From: Alistipes senegalensis
GTDB lineage: Bacteria; Bacteroidota; Bacteroidia; Bacteroidales; Rikenellaceae
Length of the DNA stretch: 64,000 nt
Direction: 5' to 3'
NCBI GenBank assembly: GCA_023664045.1
Contig: JAMPGH010000001.1
Location: 1,242,299-1,306,298 of the forward strand
Below, piece by piece: positions 16,257 through 24,552 of the stretch. Position 1 is the stretch's first letter; each line of letters starts with the position of its first letter. The translations under genes and the position numbers were made by a program. The notes under the pieces are model-generated. The model saw nothing but the letters and a program-made list of their open reading frames with translations, ran no database searches and was not told the DNA's origin.

Positions 16257-17099
16257 ATGATAAACGACAAGGTGAGGATGTACCTGCTGCCCCCGCTTTT
16301 CAATGCGGCGGTGCGTGCCGGGGCTTCGATCATGCAGGTCTACAAGAATCTCGACGACTACGACATCAGTCTCAAGAGCGACCGTACGCCCATCACGATG
16401 GCCGACCGATTGGCGCATAAGACCATCCGCGAATACCTCGGGCCGACGCGCATTCCCGTGCTGAGCGAGGAGGGGCGCGAAATGCGCTACGAGGAGCGCC
16501 GCAACTGGGAGCTCTACTGGCTGGTCGATCCGCTGGACGGTACGGTCGAGTTCATCAAGGGCAACAACGAGTTCACGGTCAATATCGCCCTGATGGAGAA
16601 CAACGTCTGCATCGGTGCGGTGATCTATGTGCCTTATTACGGAAAAATGTACCTTGCGGGTCGCGGCGAGGGCACCTACCTCAAGGAGCATGTCGTGCCC
16701 GACTCCGCTGCGGAGCATACCTACGACGAGATCGTCCGCGACTGCCGGCGGCTGCCGCTCGACCGACCGTCGCACGGGCATCTGCGCGTCGCCGTCTCCC
16801 GCTCGCACCAGACTCCCGAGACGCACGAGCATATCGCCCGCCTGCGCGAGCGCTTTCCCGATCTGGAGGTCGTCGAGCAGGGCAGTTCCTACAAGTTCTG
16901 CATGTTGGCCGAGGGATCTGCCGACTACTACGTCCGTACCACGCATACCTACGAGTGGGATACGGCGGCCGGCGAGCTGATCCTCGCCGAGGCGGGCGGT
17001 TCCACGCGCACGTTGCCCGACGGCGGAAGCCTGCTCTACAACGAGGAGGACCTGCACAATCCGTGGTTCGTCTGCCGTTCGGGGTTCTGCAAGGTCTGA
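16257..17099 (+). CDS. cysQ: 3'(2'),5'-bisphosphate nucleotidase CysQ-like (inositol monophosphatase family)
   Basis: 280 residues from MINDKVRMYLLPPL. Metal/phosphate motifs of the FIG superfamily: EEGR (PVLSEEG), WLVDPLDGTVEFIKGNNEFTVNIAL, and the C-terminal YEWDTAAGELILAEAGG. The WxVDPLDGT..F and WD..A pairs are the lithium-sensitive phosphatase signature; the KG(N)NEF wording after it is the CysQ form. It would recycle 3'-phosphoadenosine 5'-phosphate from sulfate activation. An earlier ATG (16218) coincides with the expected transcription start, so 16257 was chosen. No sulfate-activation gene is nearby. A terminator hairpin follows. Confidence 0.88.
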   Translation: MINDKVRMYLLPPLFNAAVRAGASIMQVYKNLDDYDISLKSDRTPITMADRLAHKTIREYLGPTRIPVLSEEGREMRYEERRNWELYWLVDPLDGTVEFIKGNNEFTVNIALMENNVCIGAVIYVPYYGKMYLAGRGEGTYLKEHVVPDSAAEHTYDEIVRDCRRLPLDRPSHGHLRVAVSRSHQTPETHEHIARLRERFPDLEVVEQGSSYKFCMLAEGSADYYVRTTHTYEWDTAAGELILAEAGGSTRTLPDGGSLLYNEEDLHNPWFVCRSGFCKV

Positions 17100-17203
17100 A
17101 CGCTCCCCGCTTTCAGTTCGTTGATACAGCAGCTTCGACCCGGAGTGGCGGGGCGTCCTTTCGGGGCTTCCGCCAGCGCGGCCGCAGATTCAGCAATCCC
17201 CCG

Positions 17204-17224
17204 CCCCGTTAAGAACGGGGTTTT
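17204..17224 (+). terminator. terminator downstream of cysQ
   Basis: CCCCGTT and AACGGGG, 7-base-pair stem with AAG loop, then TTTT (17221-17224). Confidence 0.65.
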
Positions 17225-17302
17225 AATGGGGAGATAGGGCCGGTTGCTTCTGTTCGCCCTCATCTGTCCCCTCACCCCCGGGCGGGTTTATATTCCAGCC
17301 TG

Positions 17303-17429
17303 CCGGAAAGCAGATCTTAATTAATAGTTAATAATGAATAGTGAATAATTATTTACGAGTCCACAAATCAGATACGATAATTATTCATTATTAACTATTC
17401 ATTATTCATTAAGAAAGGTTTCCTTTCCG
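17303..17429. repeat. long AT-rich inverted repeat
   Basis: Left arm about 17303-17357 and right arm about 17371-17429 are imperfect inverted copies. The outer ends are GC-rich (GCCGGAAAG against CTTTCCGGC) and the inner parts AT-rich (TAATAGTTAATAATGAATAGTGAATAATTAT against ATAATTATTCATTATTAAC...), around a 13-20 base centre. The inner motif AGTGAATAATTATT occurs again at about 17671 after the open frame, so it flanks the fragment on both sides. Confidence 0.75.
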
Positions 17430-17670
17430 GCATCCATTCCAGCGATTGCTCCATGCGCCTGCTTCGGGCTACCGCAACTACCAGTCGGGAGCCCTGACGA
17501 ATGTCGGCACTACAGGGGTCTGCTGGTCATCGTCGCCTCTCGATGCCGGGAGCGTCAATGGCGGCGACCTGATTTTCGATGCAGGCCGAGTGAAACCGTT
17601 CGATAACAATAACCGTTCTTACGGCTTCACCGTGCGCTGCGTCCAGCATCTGCAAGCTGCTATTCTTTAG
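17413..17670 (+). pseudogene. orphan C-terminal fragment resembling a DGR variable-region target
   Basis: The frame is open from 17413; the first possible start is TTG at 17446 (74 codons). It encodes GYRNYQSGALTNVG, then CWSSSP, GGDLIFD, and ends NNNRSYGFTVRCVQHLQ. This is the terminal lectin-like part of Fibro-succinogenes-type/C-lectin-fold proteins which, in Bacteroidales, are common targets of diversity-generating retroelements: asparagine codons AAC/AAT cluster before a fixed RCVQ end. No signal peptide, no N-terminal domains and no reverse transcriptase are in the window, so this looks like a relic or a donor cassette. Its last 27 bases are repeated next to the der stop. Confidence 0.55.
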
Positions 17671-17726
17671 TGAATAATTATTCGAACTTTCAAAAATTCC
17701 GCACCGTTGTCGAAGCCGTCCGCGGA

Positions 17727-17807
17727 GGAGCGGCTAAAAGCGTCAGCGCAGGGGCCGGTGTGCTCGCACACCCGCGAATAGGCGCCCGGAGCAGCGTTAG
17801 CCGCTCC
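17727..17807. other. structured region, possible RNA or cruciform
   Basis: GGAGCGGCTAA (17727-17737) and TTAGCCGCTCC (17797-17807) pair perfectly over a 59-base interior that itself holds GTGTGC-TC-GCACAC. Not coding on either strand as far as I can tell. Confidence 0.5.
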
Positions 17808-17844
17808 GTAGCAGGCGGAGACAGTCGGGCGGAGAGGTTTTTCC

Positions 17845-17872
17845 GCCGCTTTTTGCCGGAACAAAAAGCGGC
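17845..17872. terminator. hairpin downstream of der
   Basis: GCCGCTTTTTG and CAAAAAGCGGC, perfect 11-base-pair stem with a 6-base loop, 37 bases past the der stop on the minus strand. T-runs are within the stem, so its efficiency is uncertain. Confidence 0.5.
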
Positions 17873-17908
17873 AAATGCTCGCTGCGTCCAGCATCTGCAA
17901 GCTGCTTT

Positions 17909-19213
17909 TTATTTCTGTCGGAAGTAGATCTGCATCGGCACGCCCGAGAAGTCCCACTGGCTGCGGATGTTGTTTTCCAGAAAGCGGCGGTAGGGCTCCT
18001 TGATGTATTGGGGCAGGTTCACGAAGAACGCGAACTGCGGCGTGGGCGTCGGGAGCTGCGTTACGTACTTGATCTTGATGTACTTGCCTTTGGTCGCCGG
18101 GGGAGGGTAGTTCTCGATGAGCGGCAGCAGGTATTCGTTCAGCTCCGAGGTCGCGATGCGGCGTTTGCGTGACTGGTATACGCGGACGGCGGTCTGCAGC
18201 ACGTCGAAGATGCGTTGTTTCGAGAGCACCGACGTAAAGATGATGGGTATGTCGTTGAAGGGCGCCAGCTTCTTCTTCAGAAACTCCGTCCACTCCTTCA
18301 TCGTGTTGTTTTCTTTCTCCACAAGGTCCCACTTGTTCACCACGATCACGCAGCCTTTGCGGTTGCGGACGATCAGGTTGTGGATGTTGAGGTCCTGCGA
18401 TTCGAGCCCCTGCTGGGCGTCGAGCATCAGCACGCAGACGTCGGAGTTCTCGATGGCGCGGATCGAGCGCATGACGGAGTAGAACTCCAGATCTTCCATC
18501 GTCTTGCCTTTCTTGCGCATGCCCGCCGTGTCCACCAGATAGAAGTCCATGCCGAATTTGTTGTAGCGCGTATGGATCGAGTCGCGCGTCGTCCCGGCAA
18601 TGGAGGTTACGATGTTGCGTTCTTCGCCCAAGAGGGCGTTGGTCATCGACGACTTGCCTACGTTGGGACGGCCGACGATCGTGATGCGCGGCAGGTCGTC
18701 TTCCTCTTCCGAGGAGGTCTCGGCCGGGAGTGCGGCCAGTATGGCATCCATCATATCGCCCGTGCCGCTTCCCGACATGGAGCTGATGCAGTAGGGATCG
18801 CCCAGCCCGAGGGCGTAGAATTCGTGCGACGAGTAGATCTGGTCGTTGTTGTCCACCTTGTTGCAGACCAGAATCGTCTTCTTGTCGCTGCGGCGCAACA
18901 GGTCGGCCATCAGGGCGTCCAGATCGGTGATGCCCGTCGTTACCTCCACCAGAAAGAGGATCACGTCGGCTTCGTCGATGGCCAGCAGCACCTGACGGCG
19001 GATCTCGTCTTCGAAGATATCTTCCGAGTTGACCGTATAGCCGCCCGTGTCGATCACCGAGAACTCCTTGCCGTTCCAGTCGGTTTTGCCGTAGTGGCGG
19101 TCGCGCGTGGTGCCGGCCGTCGAGTCCACGATGGCCTTGCGCTGGCCGACCAGCCGGTTGAAGAGGGTGCTCTTGCCCACGTTGGGGCGTCCTACGATTG
19201 CTACGAGACTCAT
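17909..19213 (-). CDS. der: ribosome biogenesis GTPase Der (EngA)
   Basis: Essential double GTPase needed for 50S subunit maturation. 434 residues with two G domains: first GRPNVGKST (about residues 8-16), DTGG and NKVD; second GRPNVGKSS (about 181-189), DTAGM and NKWD; then a KH-like C-terminal domain with [17 protein letters not shown]. Length and order are standard. Monocistronic by context; promoter TTTG-N18-TATCTTTG at 19245-19274. The stop codon lies three bases from a 27-base repeat shared with the lectin-like fragment, so the insertion island abuts this gene. Confidence 0.97.
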   Translation of the reverse strand: MSLVAIVGRPNVGKSTLFNRLVGQRKAIVDSTAGTTRDRHYGKTDWNGKEFSVIDTGGYTVNSEDIFEDEIRRQVLLAIDEADVILFLVEVTTGITDLDALMADLLRRSDKKTILVCNKVDNNDQIYSSHEFYALGLGDPYCISSMSGSGTGDMMDAILAALPAETSSEEEDDLPRITIVGRPNVGKSSMTNALLGEERNIVTSIAGTTRDSIHTRYNKFGMDFYLVDTAGMRKKGKTMEDLEFYSVMRSIRAIENSDVCVLMLDAQQGLESQDLNIHNLIVRNRKGCVIVVNKWDLVEKENNTMKEWTEFLKKKLAPFNDIPIIFTSVLSKQRIFDVLQTAVRVYQSRKRRIATSELNEYLLPLIENYPPPATKGKYIKIKYVTQLPTPTPQFAFFVNLPQYIKEPYRRFLENNIRSQWDFSGVPMQIYFRQK

Positions 19214-19244
19214 GCTGCAGTGGTTGTTATTGCGGTTCCGGGGG

Positions 19245-19274
19245 CAAAGATACGCTTATTCGGCGAAAGGCAAA
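19245..19274 (-). promoter_or_regulatory. promoter of der
   Basis: On the minus strand TTTG (19271-19274), 18 bases, TATCTTTG (19245-19252). Confidence 0.7.
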
Positions 19275-19361
19275 AACCGAAAGGCGAAATGTTCCGTAAA
19301 ATTTCGGCCGGCACGCTGTCTCCTGCCCGGCCTGTGCTCTCCTCCGCTCGGTCCGCAGACA

Positions 19362-21470
19362 CTATCCCGCGTTCATGTTGAAGATGCCTTGCTGGTCGTC
19401 ATGACCCGCCTGCACCGGGTAGACCAGCACGAAGTTGTTCGCGCGGAGCGTCTCGTCCAGATAGGCCGGAATGCGGTTCATGCCCGCCTGATAGGAGATG
19501 CGGTCGCGGCGGCTCATCACCACCCACAGACAGTCGTCGTCCCGTACTTCGGGCAGCAGGAGCGCCGGATTTTCCCAGCCCTCTTCCCGCACTTCGTAGC
19601 GGGCGATGTCTTTGCGTTTGCGGCGGCCGCGCAGATGTTGCACGGTCTGCGCCGGAGCATGGAATATGAGCTGGGCTCCCGTGTCGTGGGCCAAGTGGCG
19701 GATGCGCAGCAGCCAGGCTTGGAATCCCGCTTCCAGCTCCGCACGGCGCGGCACCACCACCACGTGGCGCTTGACCGTCGGCAGCGGCTGCACCGAGCGG
19801 TAGATGAACGTCGTTACGGAGCATTGCGCCAGCACGGCCGCCAGCGTCTTGCCTAAGGCGGCGGTTGGCGCGACGCCCGGTATACCCGGAATCTGCAGGT
19901 TCGGACCCGGTGCCGCGCGGTGCATGCCCAGCACCAGATCGGTGATGTTGCGTTCCCGCACGGCGCTCACGATCGCATTGACGATGTTCACGTCGTAGCG
20001 CAGCAGGCTGTGCAGGTGGATGTCGGCCGCCGCCGCCGTCGTTGCGGCCGTCTCCAGAAGATTCTCGGCATGTTTCTTCAGCTCGGGGTCGTCCGTGCGG
20101 TTGTCTATGACGTTCAGCGCATAGAGGCTGCGGTATTTCTGTTTCGTGAGCGCGATGCTCAGCCCGACCAGCTCGCCGATCGTCTCGCGGTGGGCTATCG
20201 GAATCAGCACATGTTCGCCCGTGCCGCGTTCGGGCGTGCCTTGCGCGCCTCCGATCGCCAGATTGTGGGCTCCGCGCTGCGAGGCGAAGGTCGAGATCGT
20301 GCAGGTGGCCAGAATCATCAGGATCGTGCCGTTGAGGACCGCTTCGTTGAGCAGGCGGATCGGCTCGCCGTCGGGCGTGTGTCCCAGTATGACGTTGTAG
20401 CCCACCATCACCGCCGCCAGCGTCGCCGCCACATGGGCGCTGCTCAGTCCGAAGAGCAGCGTGCGTTGGTCGCGGCTCAGGCGGAAGGTCTTCTGCGTCA
20501 GGCAGGCCGCAAGGTACTTGGCCGCCGTAACCATGACGATCATCACGATGCTCACGCGGATGCTCTCCCAGCTCTCGAAGAAAGCCCGGTAGTCGATCAG
20601 CATGCCCACGCCGATCAGGAAGAAGGGGATGAAGATCGCGTTGCCCACGAATTCGATGCGGTTCATCAGGGGCGAGGTGCCGGGGATCAGGCGGTTCATG
20701 GCCAGCCCCGCAAGGAAAGCTCCGATGATGGGCTCGAGCCCCGCCAGCTGGGCGAGGTAGGCTCCCAGAAAGACCATCACCAGCACGAAAACATATTGCG
20801 ATATGTTGTCGCTGCAATGTTTGAAGAACCAGCGCCCGATGATCGGGAAGAGCAGCAGGATGCCCGCCACGCAGGCTGCCACCGAGCAGCCGAAGCGCAC
20901 CCAAAAGCCGTTGTCGGCTTCGCCCGTCGAGAGCCCCACGACCACGGTCAGAACCATCAGGGCCAGCATGTCGGTGATGATCGTGCCGCCCACGGCGATC
21001 GTTACGGCCTTGTCGCGCGTGATGCCCAGCCGGCTGACGATCGGGTAGGCGATCAGCGTCTGCGAGGCGAAGAGCCCCGCCAGCAGGATCGACGAGCGGA
21101 GCGGGTAGCCCAGCATATAATAGCCCGCCACGATGCCGAACGCCATCGGCACCGAGAAGGTGTAGAGTCCGAAGACCAGGCTGCGCCAGCCGTTGCGGCG
21201 GAAGTCGTTCATGTCCATCTCCAGTCCCGAGAGGAACATGATGTAGAGCAGACCCGCCGTGCCCGAAAGAATGATGCTGCTGTCGCGAAGCACCAGATTC
21301 AGACCGTGGGGCCCGATCACCGCGCCCGCGATGATGAGCCCCAGCAGATAGGGGATCTTCAGGCGGTTGAGCAGGAGCGGCGCCCCCAGCACGATGGCCA
21401 TGATGAGCATGAACTTGAGGATCGGATCCTCCAGCGGCAGGGTGATCGGCGATAGGAAAGCGAGTATCAT
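19362..21470 (-). CDS. CPA2-type cation:proton antiporter with universal-stress-like C-terminal half
   Basis: 702 residues. The N-terminal half (to about residue 385) is a Kef/NhaS3-like exchanger with about 12 membrane helices: LGAPLLLNRLKIPYLLGLIIAGAVIGP, GLYTFSVPMAFGIV, and GAFLAGLAMNRLIPGTSPL are family landmarks. The C-terminal ~310 residues are soluble, with two alpha/beta segments (EHVLIPIAHRETIGELVGLS and the later HVVVVPRRAELEAGF) like tandem UspA domains rather than the TrkA-N domain of KefC. Such a tail could sense nucleotides. Exports or imports Na+ or K+ against protons; ion not predictable. Promoter box TATCTTTG ends five bases before the ATG. Confidence 0.88.
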   Translation of the reverse strand: MILAFLSPITLPLEDPILKFMLIMAIVLGAPLLLNRLKIPYLLGLIIAGAVIGPHGLNLVLRDSSIILSGTAGLLYIMFLSGLEMDMNDFRRNGWRSLVFGLYTFSVPMAFGIVAGYYMLGYPLRSSILLAGLFASQTLIAYPIVSRLGITRDKAVTIAVGGTIITDMLALMVLTVVVGLSTGEADNGFWVRFGCSVAACVAGILLLFPIIGRWFFKHCSDNISQYVFVLVMVFLGAYLAQLAGLEPIIGAFLAGLAMNRLIPGTSPLMNRIEFVGNAIFIPFFLIGVGMLIDYRAFFESWESIRVSIVMIVMVTAAKYLAACLTQKTFRLSRDQRTLLFGLSSAHVAATLAAVMVGYNVILGHTPDGEPIRLLNEAVLNGTILMILATCTISTFASQRGAHNLAIGGAQGTPERGTGEHVLIPIAHRETIGELVGLSIALTKQKYRSLYALNVIDNRTDDPELKKHAENLLETAATTAAAADIHLHSLLRYDVNIVNAIVSAVRERNITDLVLGMHRAAPGPNLQIPGIPGVAPTAALGKTLAAVLAQCSVTTFIYRSVQPLPTVKRHVVVVPRRAELEAGFQAWLLRIRHLAHDTGAQLIFHAPAQTVQHLRGRRKRKDIARYEVREEGWENPALLLPEVRDDDCLWVVMSRRDRISYQAGMNRIPAYLDETLRANNFVLVYPVQAGHDDQQGIFNMNAG

Positions 21471-21475
21471 CGTTA

Positions 21476-21483
21476 CAAAGATA
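21476..21483 (-). promoter_or_regulatory. -7 box of the antiporter gene, 5 bases from ATG
   Basis: TATCTTTG on the minus strand, full consensus, so close that the transcript must start at or within a few bases of the start codon. Confidence 0.55.
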
Positions 21484-21745
21484 GGGAAATAAGATGAAAG
21501 TTGAAAGGCGGAAGGTGAACTTTGCGGATAGAGCAGGGACCTCGTTTCCCGAATCTCCGTTCTTCACGGGGGTGCCGGGCGAGAGCATCTTGGGTGCAGC
21601 CAAAGATGGGTTAAGCCGAGTGCAAAAAACGAATCGATCCGCTTTTTCGACGGTTGCGGCCGGATTTTTGGGTGGCGAGGGCGGGGCGGAGAGGGGCGGC
21701 CGCATTTTTTTCGGCTGGCTCGAATCCGGTTTCCCGAAAAATGTG

Positions 21746-21753
21746 TAACTTTG
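21746..21753 (+). promoter_or_regulatory. -7 box of the MFS gene, 5 bases from ATG
   Basis: TAACTTTG, full consensus, five bases before ATG 21759 (11 before the next in-frame ATG). Confidence 0.5.
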
Positions 21754-21758
21754 TCAAA

Positions 21759-22910
21759 ATGCAAATGGAAAAAGTCGACAAACGTCTGCTGGCCCCCGTG
21801 CTGGCCGGTTTCTTCATTATGGGATTCTGCGACATCGTCGCCCCCATCACCGGGCGGATCGCCGCCGGGCTGCCCGCGGCCCGGCAGGGTGCCGTGAGTT
21901 TCTTGCCCACAATGGTCTTTTTGTGGTTCCTCTTGTTGTCCGCGCCCGTCGCTTCGCTGATGAACCGCATCGGTCGCAAGTCTACGGCGCTTTTGGGCTA
22001 CGCTTTCACGTGCGTAGGTCTGTCGGTGCCGTTTTTCGCCGGCGAGGGCTGCGCGCTGGGGTGGTACTTCGTGGGCTTCGGCCTGTTGGGCATCGGCAAC
22101 ACCGTCGTGCAGGTCGCCGTCAACCCGCTGCTGGCTACCATCGTGCCCGGCGAGCGCATGACCAGCTACCTTACCGTCGGGCAGATCTTCCGCAACACCT
22201 CCCTGCTTCTGCTCGCACCCCTCGTTACGGGGCTCGTCGCCGCCACCGGATCGTGGCGCCTGCTGTTGCCGATCTATGCCGTGCTGACCGTCGCCGGGGG
22301 CGTGTGGCTGCAGCTGACGACCGTCCCCGAGCCGTCGCAAGGCGGGCGGAGCGCCGGAGCGGCCGACTCTTTCCGCCTGTTGCGCAATCCGTCGGTGCTC
22401 CTCGCCACCCTCGGCGTGGCCTGCTTCATCGCCGCCGACGTCGGCATCGGGTTCCTCTCGGTGCGGTTGATCGACAACCCCTCTTCGATCCTCACCACCA
22501 CGGGCTTCTACGCCTGCCGCATCGTCGGTACGTTGGTCGGGGCCTGGGTCTTGGTCCGCTACTCCGACGTGAAGTACCTGCGCTGGAACATGGCCGCTGC
22601 GTTGGCGCTCGTCGTCGCGCTGCTCTTCGTGCGCAACGAGGCCGCGATCTACGCCGCCGTCGGGTTGCTGGGCTTCGCGATGGCCTGCGTCTTCGCGACC
22701 TTCTACGCCGTGGCGACCAAAGCCGAGGCCGACCATGCCAACGGCGTGGCCGGATTGATGATCATGGCCATCTCCGCCGGGGCTCTCTCCGGCCCGGTCT
22801 GCGGGGCCATCGTCCGCTCGGCGGGCAATCCCCGTGCAGGCATGCTCTTCGTCGCCGTATGCGTGGGCTACATGCTCTGGGCGGCATGCCGGCTGCGAAC
22901 TGAAAAATAA
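21759..22910 (+). CDS. major facilitator superfamily transporter
   Basis: 383 residues from MQMEKVDKRLLAP, with about 12 hydrophobic segments. The loop after helix 2 reads MNRIGRKSTALLGY, a version of the MFS motif GxxxDRxGRR; GLLGIGNTVVQVAVNPL and the order of helices resemble the FucP/sugar-porter branch. The reading frame extends upstream to 21654, but the TAACTTTG box at 21746-21753 excludes that part. Substrate not predictable. The next gene starts 78 bases downstream behind an AT-rich stretch. Confidence 0.85.
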   Translation: MQMEKVDKRLLAPVLAGFFIMGFCDIVAPITGRIAAGLPAARQGAVSFLPTMVFLWFLLLSAPVASLMNRIGRKSTALLGYAFTCVGLSVPFFAGEGCALGWYFVGFGLLGIGNTVVQVAVNPLLATIVPGERMTSYLTVGQIFRNTSLLLLAPLVTGLVAATGSWRLLLPIYAVLTVAGGVWLQLTTVPEPSQGGRSAGAADSFRLLRNPSVLLATLGVACFIAADVGIGFLSVRLIDNPSSILTTTGFYACRIVGTLVGAWVLVRYSDVKYLRWNMAAALALVVALLFVRNEAAIYAAVGLLGFAMACVFATFYAVATKAEADHANGVAGLMIMAISAGALSGPVCGAIVRSAGNPRAGMLFVAVCVGYMLWAACRLRTEK

Positions 22911-22988
22911 GAATGAACAATTAAAAAAAAGTCGTTCCGAGGCGCAAGCCGAAGAACCCGTATTCCGCAAGTCAAAAATCACTTCAAC

Positions 22989-23579
22989 ATGTTTCGCAAA
23001 CTATTCTTTACGCTGCTTTTCTGCTCGACGGTCGCCGCAGCGGCGGCCCAGCCTCTGAAGGTCGAGTGGGGTCTGATGGGCGGTATCAACGTGCCCGATT
23101 ATTCGACCAACATGTCGGCCACGGACGTCAAGAACAAGCTCGGCTGGCAGGCCGGTATCGTTACGTCGCTCAAGTTCGGCATCGTGTCGCTCGACCCGCA
23201 GATCTTCTACGTGCGGCAGGGGTTGCGCATCCGTCCCGAGGGGGGCGACGAGCTCAACCTCAAGTCCAATTCGATCGACGTGCCCGTGCTGGTGTCGTTC
23301 CGCATGCTCAAGCCGCTGCGGATCTTCGCCGGCCCGGTCTTCACCGTGCTGAACAGCTGCAAGCAGAAGTCGGGCGGCGATCTGCTCGACTTCGGACGCG
23401 TGCGCCCCACGCTCTCTTATTCCGTCGGCGTGGGAGTTACCGTGCTGAAGCATTTGGCCATCGATCTGCGTTACAACGGACAGTTCAAGTCCAAGACCGA
23501 CGTCGTGCTGCCCGACGGCTCCACGCTCGACAAGCTGCGCACCTACAACGTCGCCCTGAACGTCGGTTATCTCTTCTGA
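22989..23579 (+). CDS. small outer-membrane beta-barrel protein (PorT-like family)
   Basis: 196 residues: signal peptide (MFRKLFFTLLFCSTVAAAAAQ), then alternating beta segments with WGLMGGINVPDYST, GWQAGIVTSLKFG, IFYVRQGLRI, LRIFAGPVF and the terminal aromatic strand VALNVGYLF, as in the 8-stranded OMP_b-brl_2 family. Starts 78 bases after the MFS gene; phoH follows 3 bases after the stop, so phoH, pepD and the lipid kinase may be read from the same message. Role unknown; such proteins are often structural or porin-like. Confidence 0.85.
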   Translation: MFRKLFFTLLFCSTVAAAAAQPLKVEWGLMGGINVPDYSTNMSATDVKNKLGWQAGIVTSLKFGIVSLDPQIFYVRQGLRIRPEGGDELNLKSNSIDVPVLVSFRMLKPLRIFAGPVFTVLNSCKQKSGGDLLDFGRVRPTLSYSVGVGVTVLKHLAIDLRYNGQFKSKTDVVLPDGSTLDKLRTYNVALNVGYLF

Positions 23580-23582
23580 GGC

Positions 23583-24533
23583 ATGACCGACATCGCTAAG
23601 GAGATTCCCGTCGACGGGGTCGATCCCCGCGAGCTCTACGGTCCGCAGAGCGTCTACCTCGACCGGATCCGCTCGCTGCACCCGTCGTTGAAAATCGTCG
23701 CCCGGGGTTCGACGCTCAAGGTGCTGGGTTCCGAGGCCGAGACGGAGCAGTTCCGCCGCCGCTTCGAGGGTTTCGCGGCCTACTACCTCAAGTACGGGCA
23801 CGTCTCCTCGCAGGTCGTCGACCAGTGTTTCGCCGGATCGTCGCTCCGCGCGGAGGAGCCCGTCGACCAAGACGTCATCGTCTACGGCAACAACGGCTGC
23901 ATCGTCCGCGCGCGTACGCCCAACCAGCAGCGGCTGGTGCAGCTCTTCGAGAAGAACGACCTGCTCTTCGCCGTGGGTCCCGCGGGTTCGGGCAAAACCT
24001 ATACCGCCATCGCACTGGCCGTCAGGGCTCTGAAGGAGCGGCAGGTGCGGCGCATCATCCTCACGCGGCCGGCCGTCGAGGCGGGCGAGAAACTGGGTTT
24101 CCTGCCCGGCGACATGAAGGAGAAGCTCGATCCCTACCTGCAGCCGCTCTACGACGCTCTGAACGACATGATCCCGCCCGCGCGGCTGGTCAAGCTCATG
24201 GAGGAGGGGGCCGTGCAGATCGCACCGCTGGCCTACATGCGCGGCCGCACGCTCGACAACGCTTTCGTCATCCTCGACGAGGCTCAGAACACCACCTTGT
24301 CGCAGATCAAGATGTTCCTCACGCGCATGGGCCGCAACGCCCGCTTCATCATCACGGGCGACGTTACGCAGATCGACCTGCCGCACCGGAGCGACAGCGG
24401 ACTGGTGCGGGCGATGGAGATCCTGCGGTCCGTCCCGGGGATCGGCATCGTCGAGTTCGACCGCCGCGACATCGTGCGCCACGAGCTGGTCAAGCGGATC
24501 GTCGAGGCGTTCGACCGGGTCAACAACGAATAA
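23583..24533 (+). CDS. phoH: PhoH-like ATPase
   Basis: 316 residues. N-terminal ~100 residues hold a small nucleic-acid-binding-like region, followed by a P-loop domain with GPAGSGKTYTAIALA (about residues 135-149), the conserved AGEKLGFLPGD, and Walker B VILDEAQNTT. This is the YbeZ/PhoH branch found beside RNA-processing genes; here it lies between a beta-barrel gene (3-base gap) and pepD (19-base gap), with no ybeY in view. RNA helicase or RNase-partner roles are known for relatives. Ends EAFDRVNNE, family length. Confidence 0.93.
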   Translation: MTDIAKEIPVDGVDPRELYGPQSVYLDRIRSLHPSLKIVARGSTLKVLGSEAETEQFRRRFEGFAAYYLKYGHVSSQVVDQCFAGSSLRAEEPVDQDVIVYGNNGCIVRARTPNQQRLVQLFEKNDLLFAVGPAGSGKTYTAIALAVRALKERQVRRIILTRPAVEAGEKLGFLPGDMKEKLDPYLQPLYDALNDMIPPARLVKLMEEGAVQIAPLAYMRGRTLDNAFVILDEAQNTTLSQIKMFLTRMGRNARFIITGDVTQIDLPHRSDSGLVRAMEILRSVPGIGIVEFDRRDIVRHELVKRIVEAFDRVNNE

Positions 24534-24552
24534 TCATCAAACCGATACCGTT

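Larger units (their letters stand above)
17635..17906. repeat. 27-base exact direct repeat pair
   Basis: CGCTGCGTCCAGCATCTGCA + AGCTGCT at 17635-17661 (end of the lectin-like fragment) and at 17880-17906 (directly beside the der stop codon), 245 bases apart. The first copy encodes the conserved RCVQHLQAA end. Confidence 0.85.
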
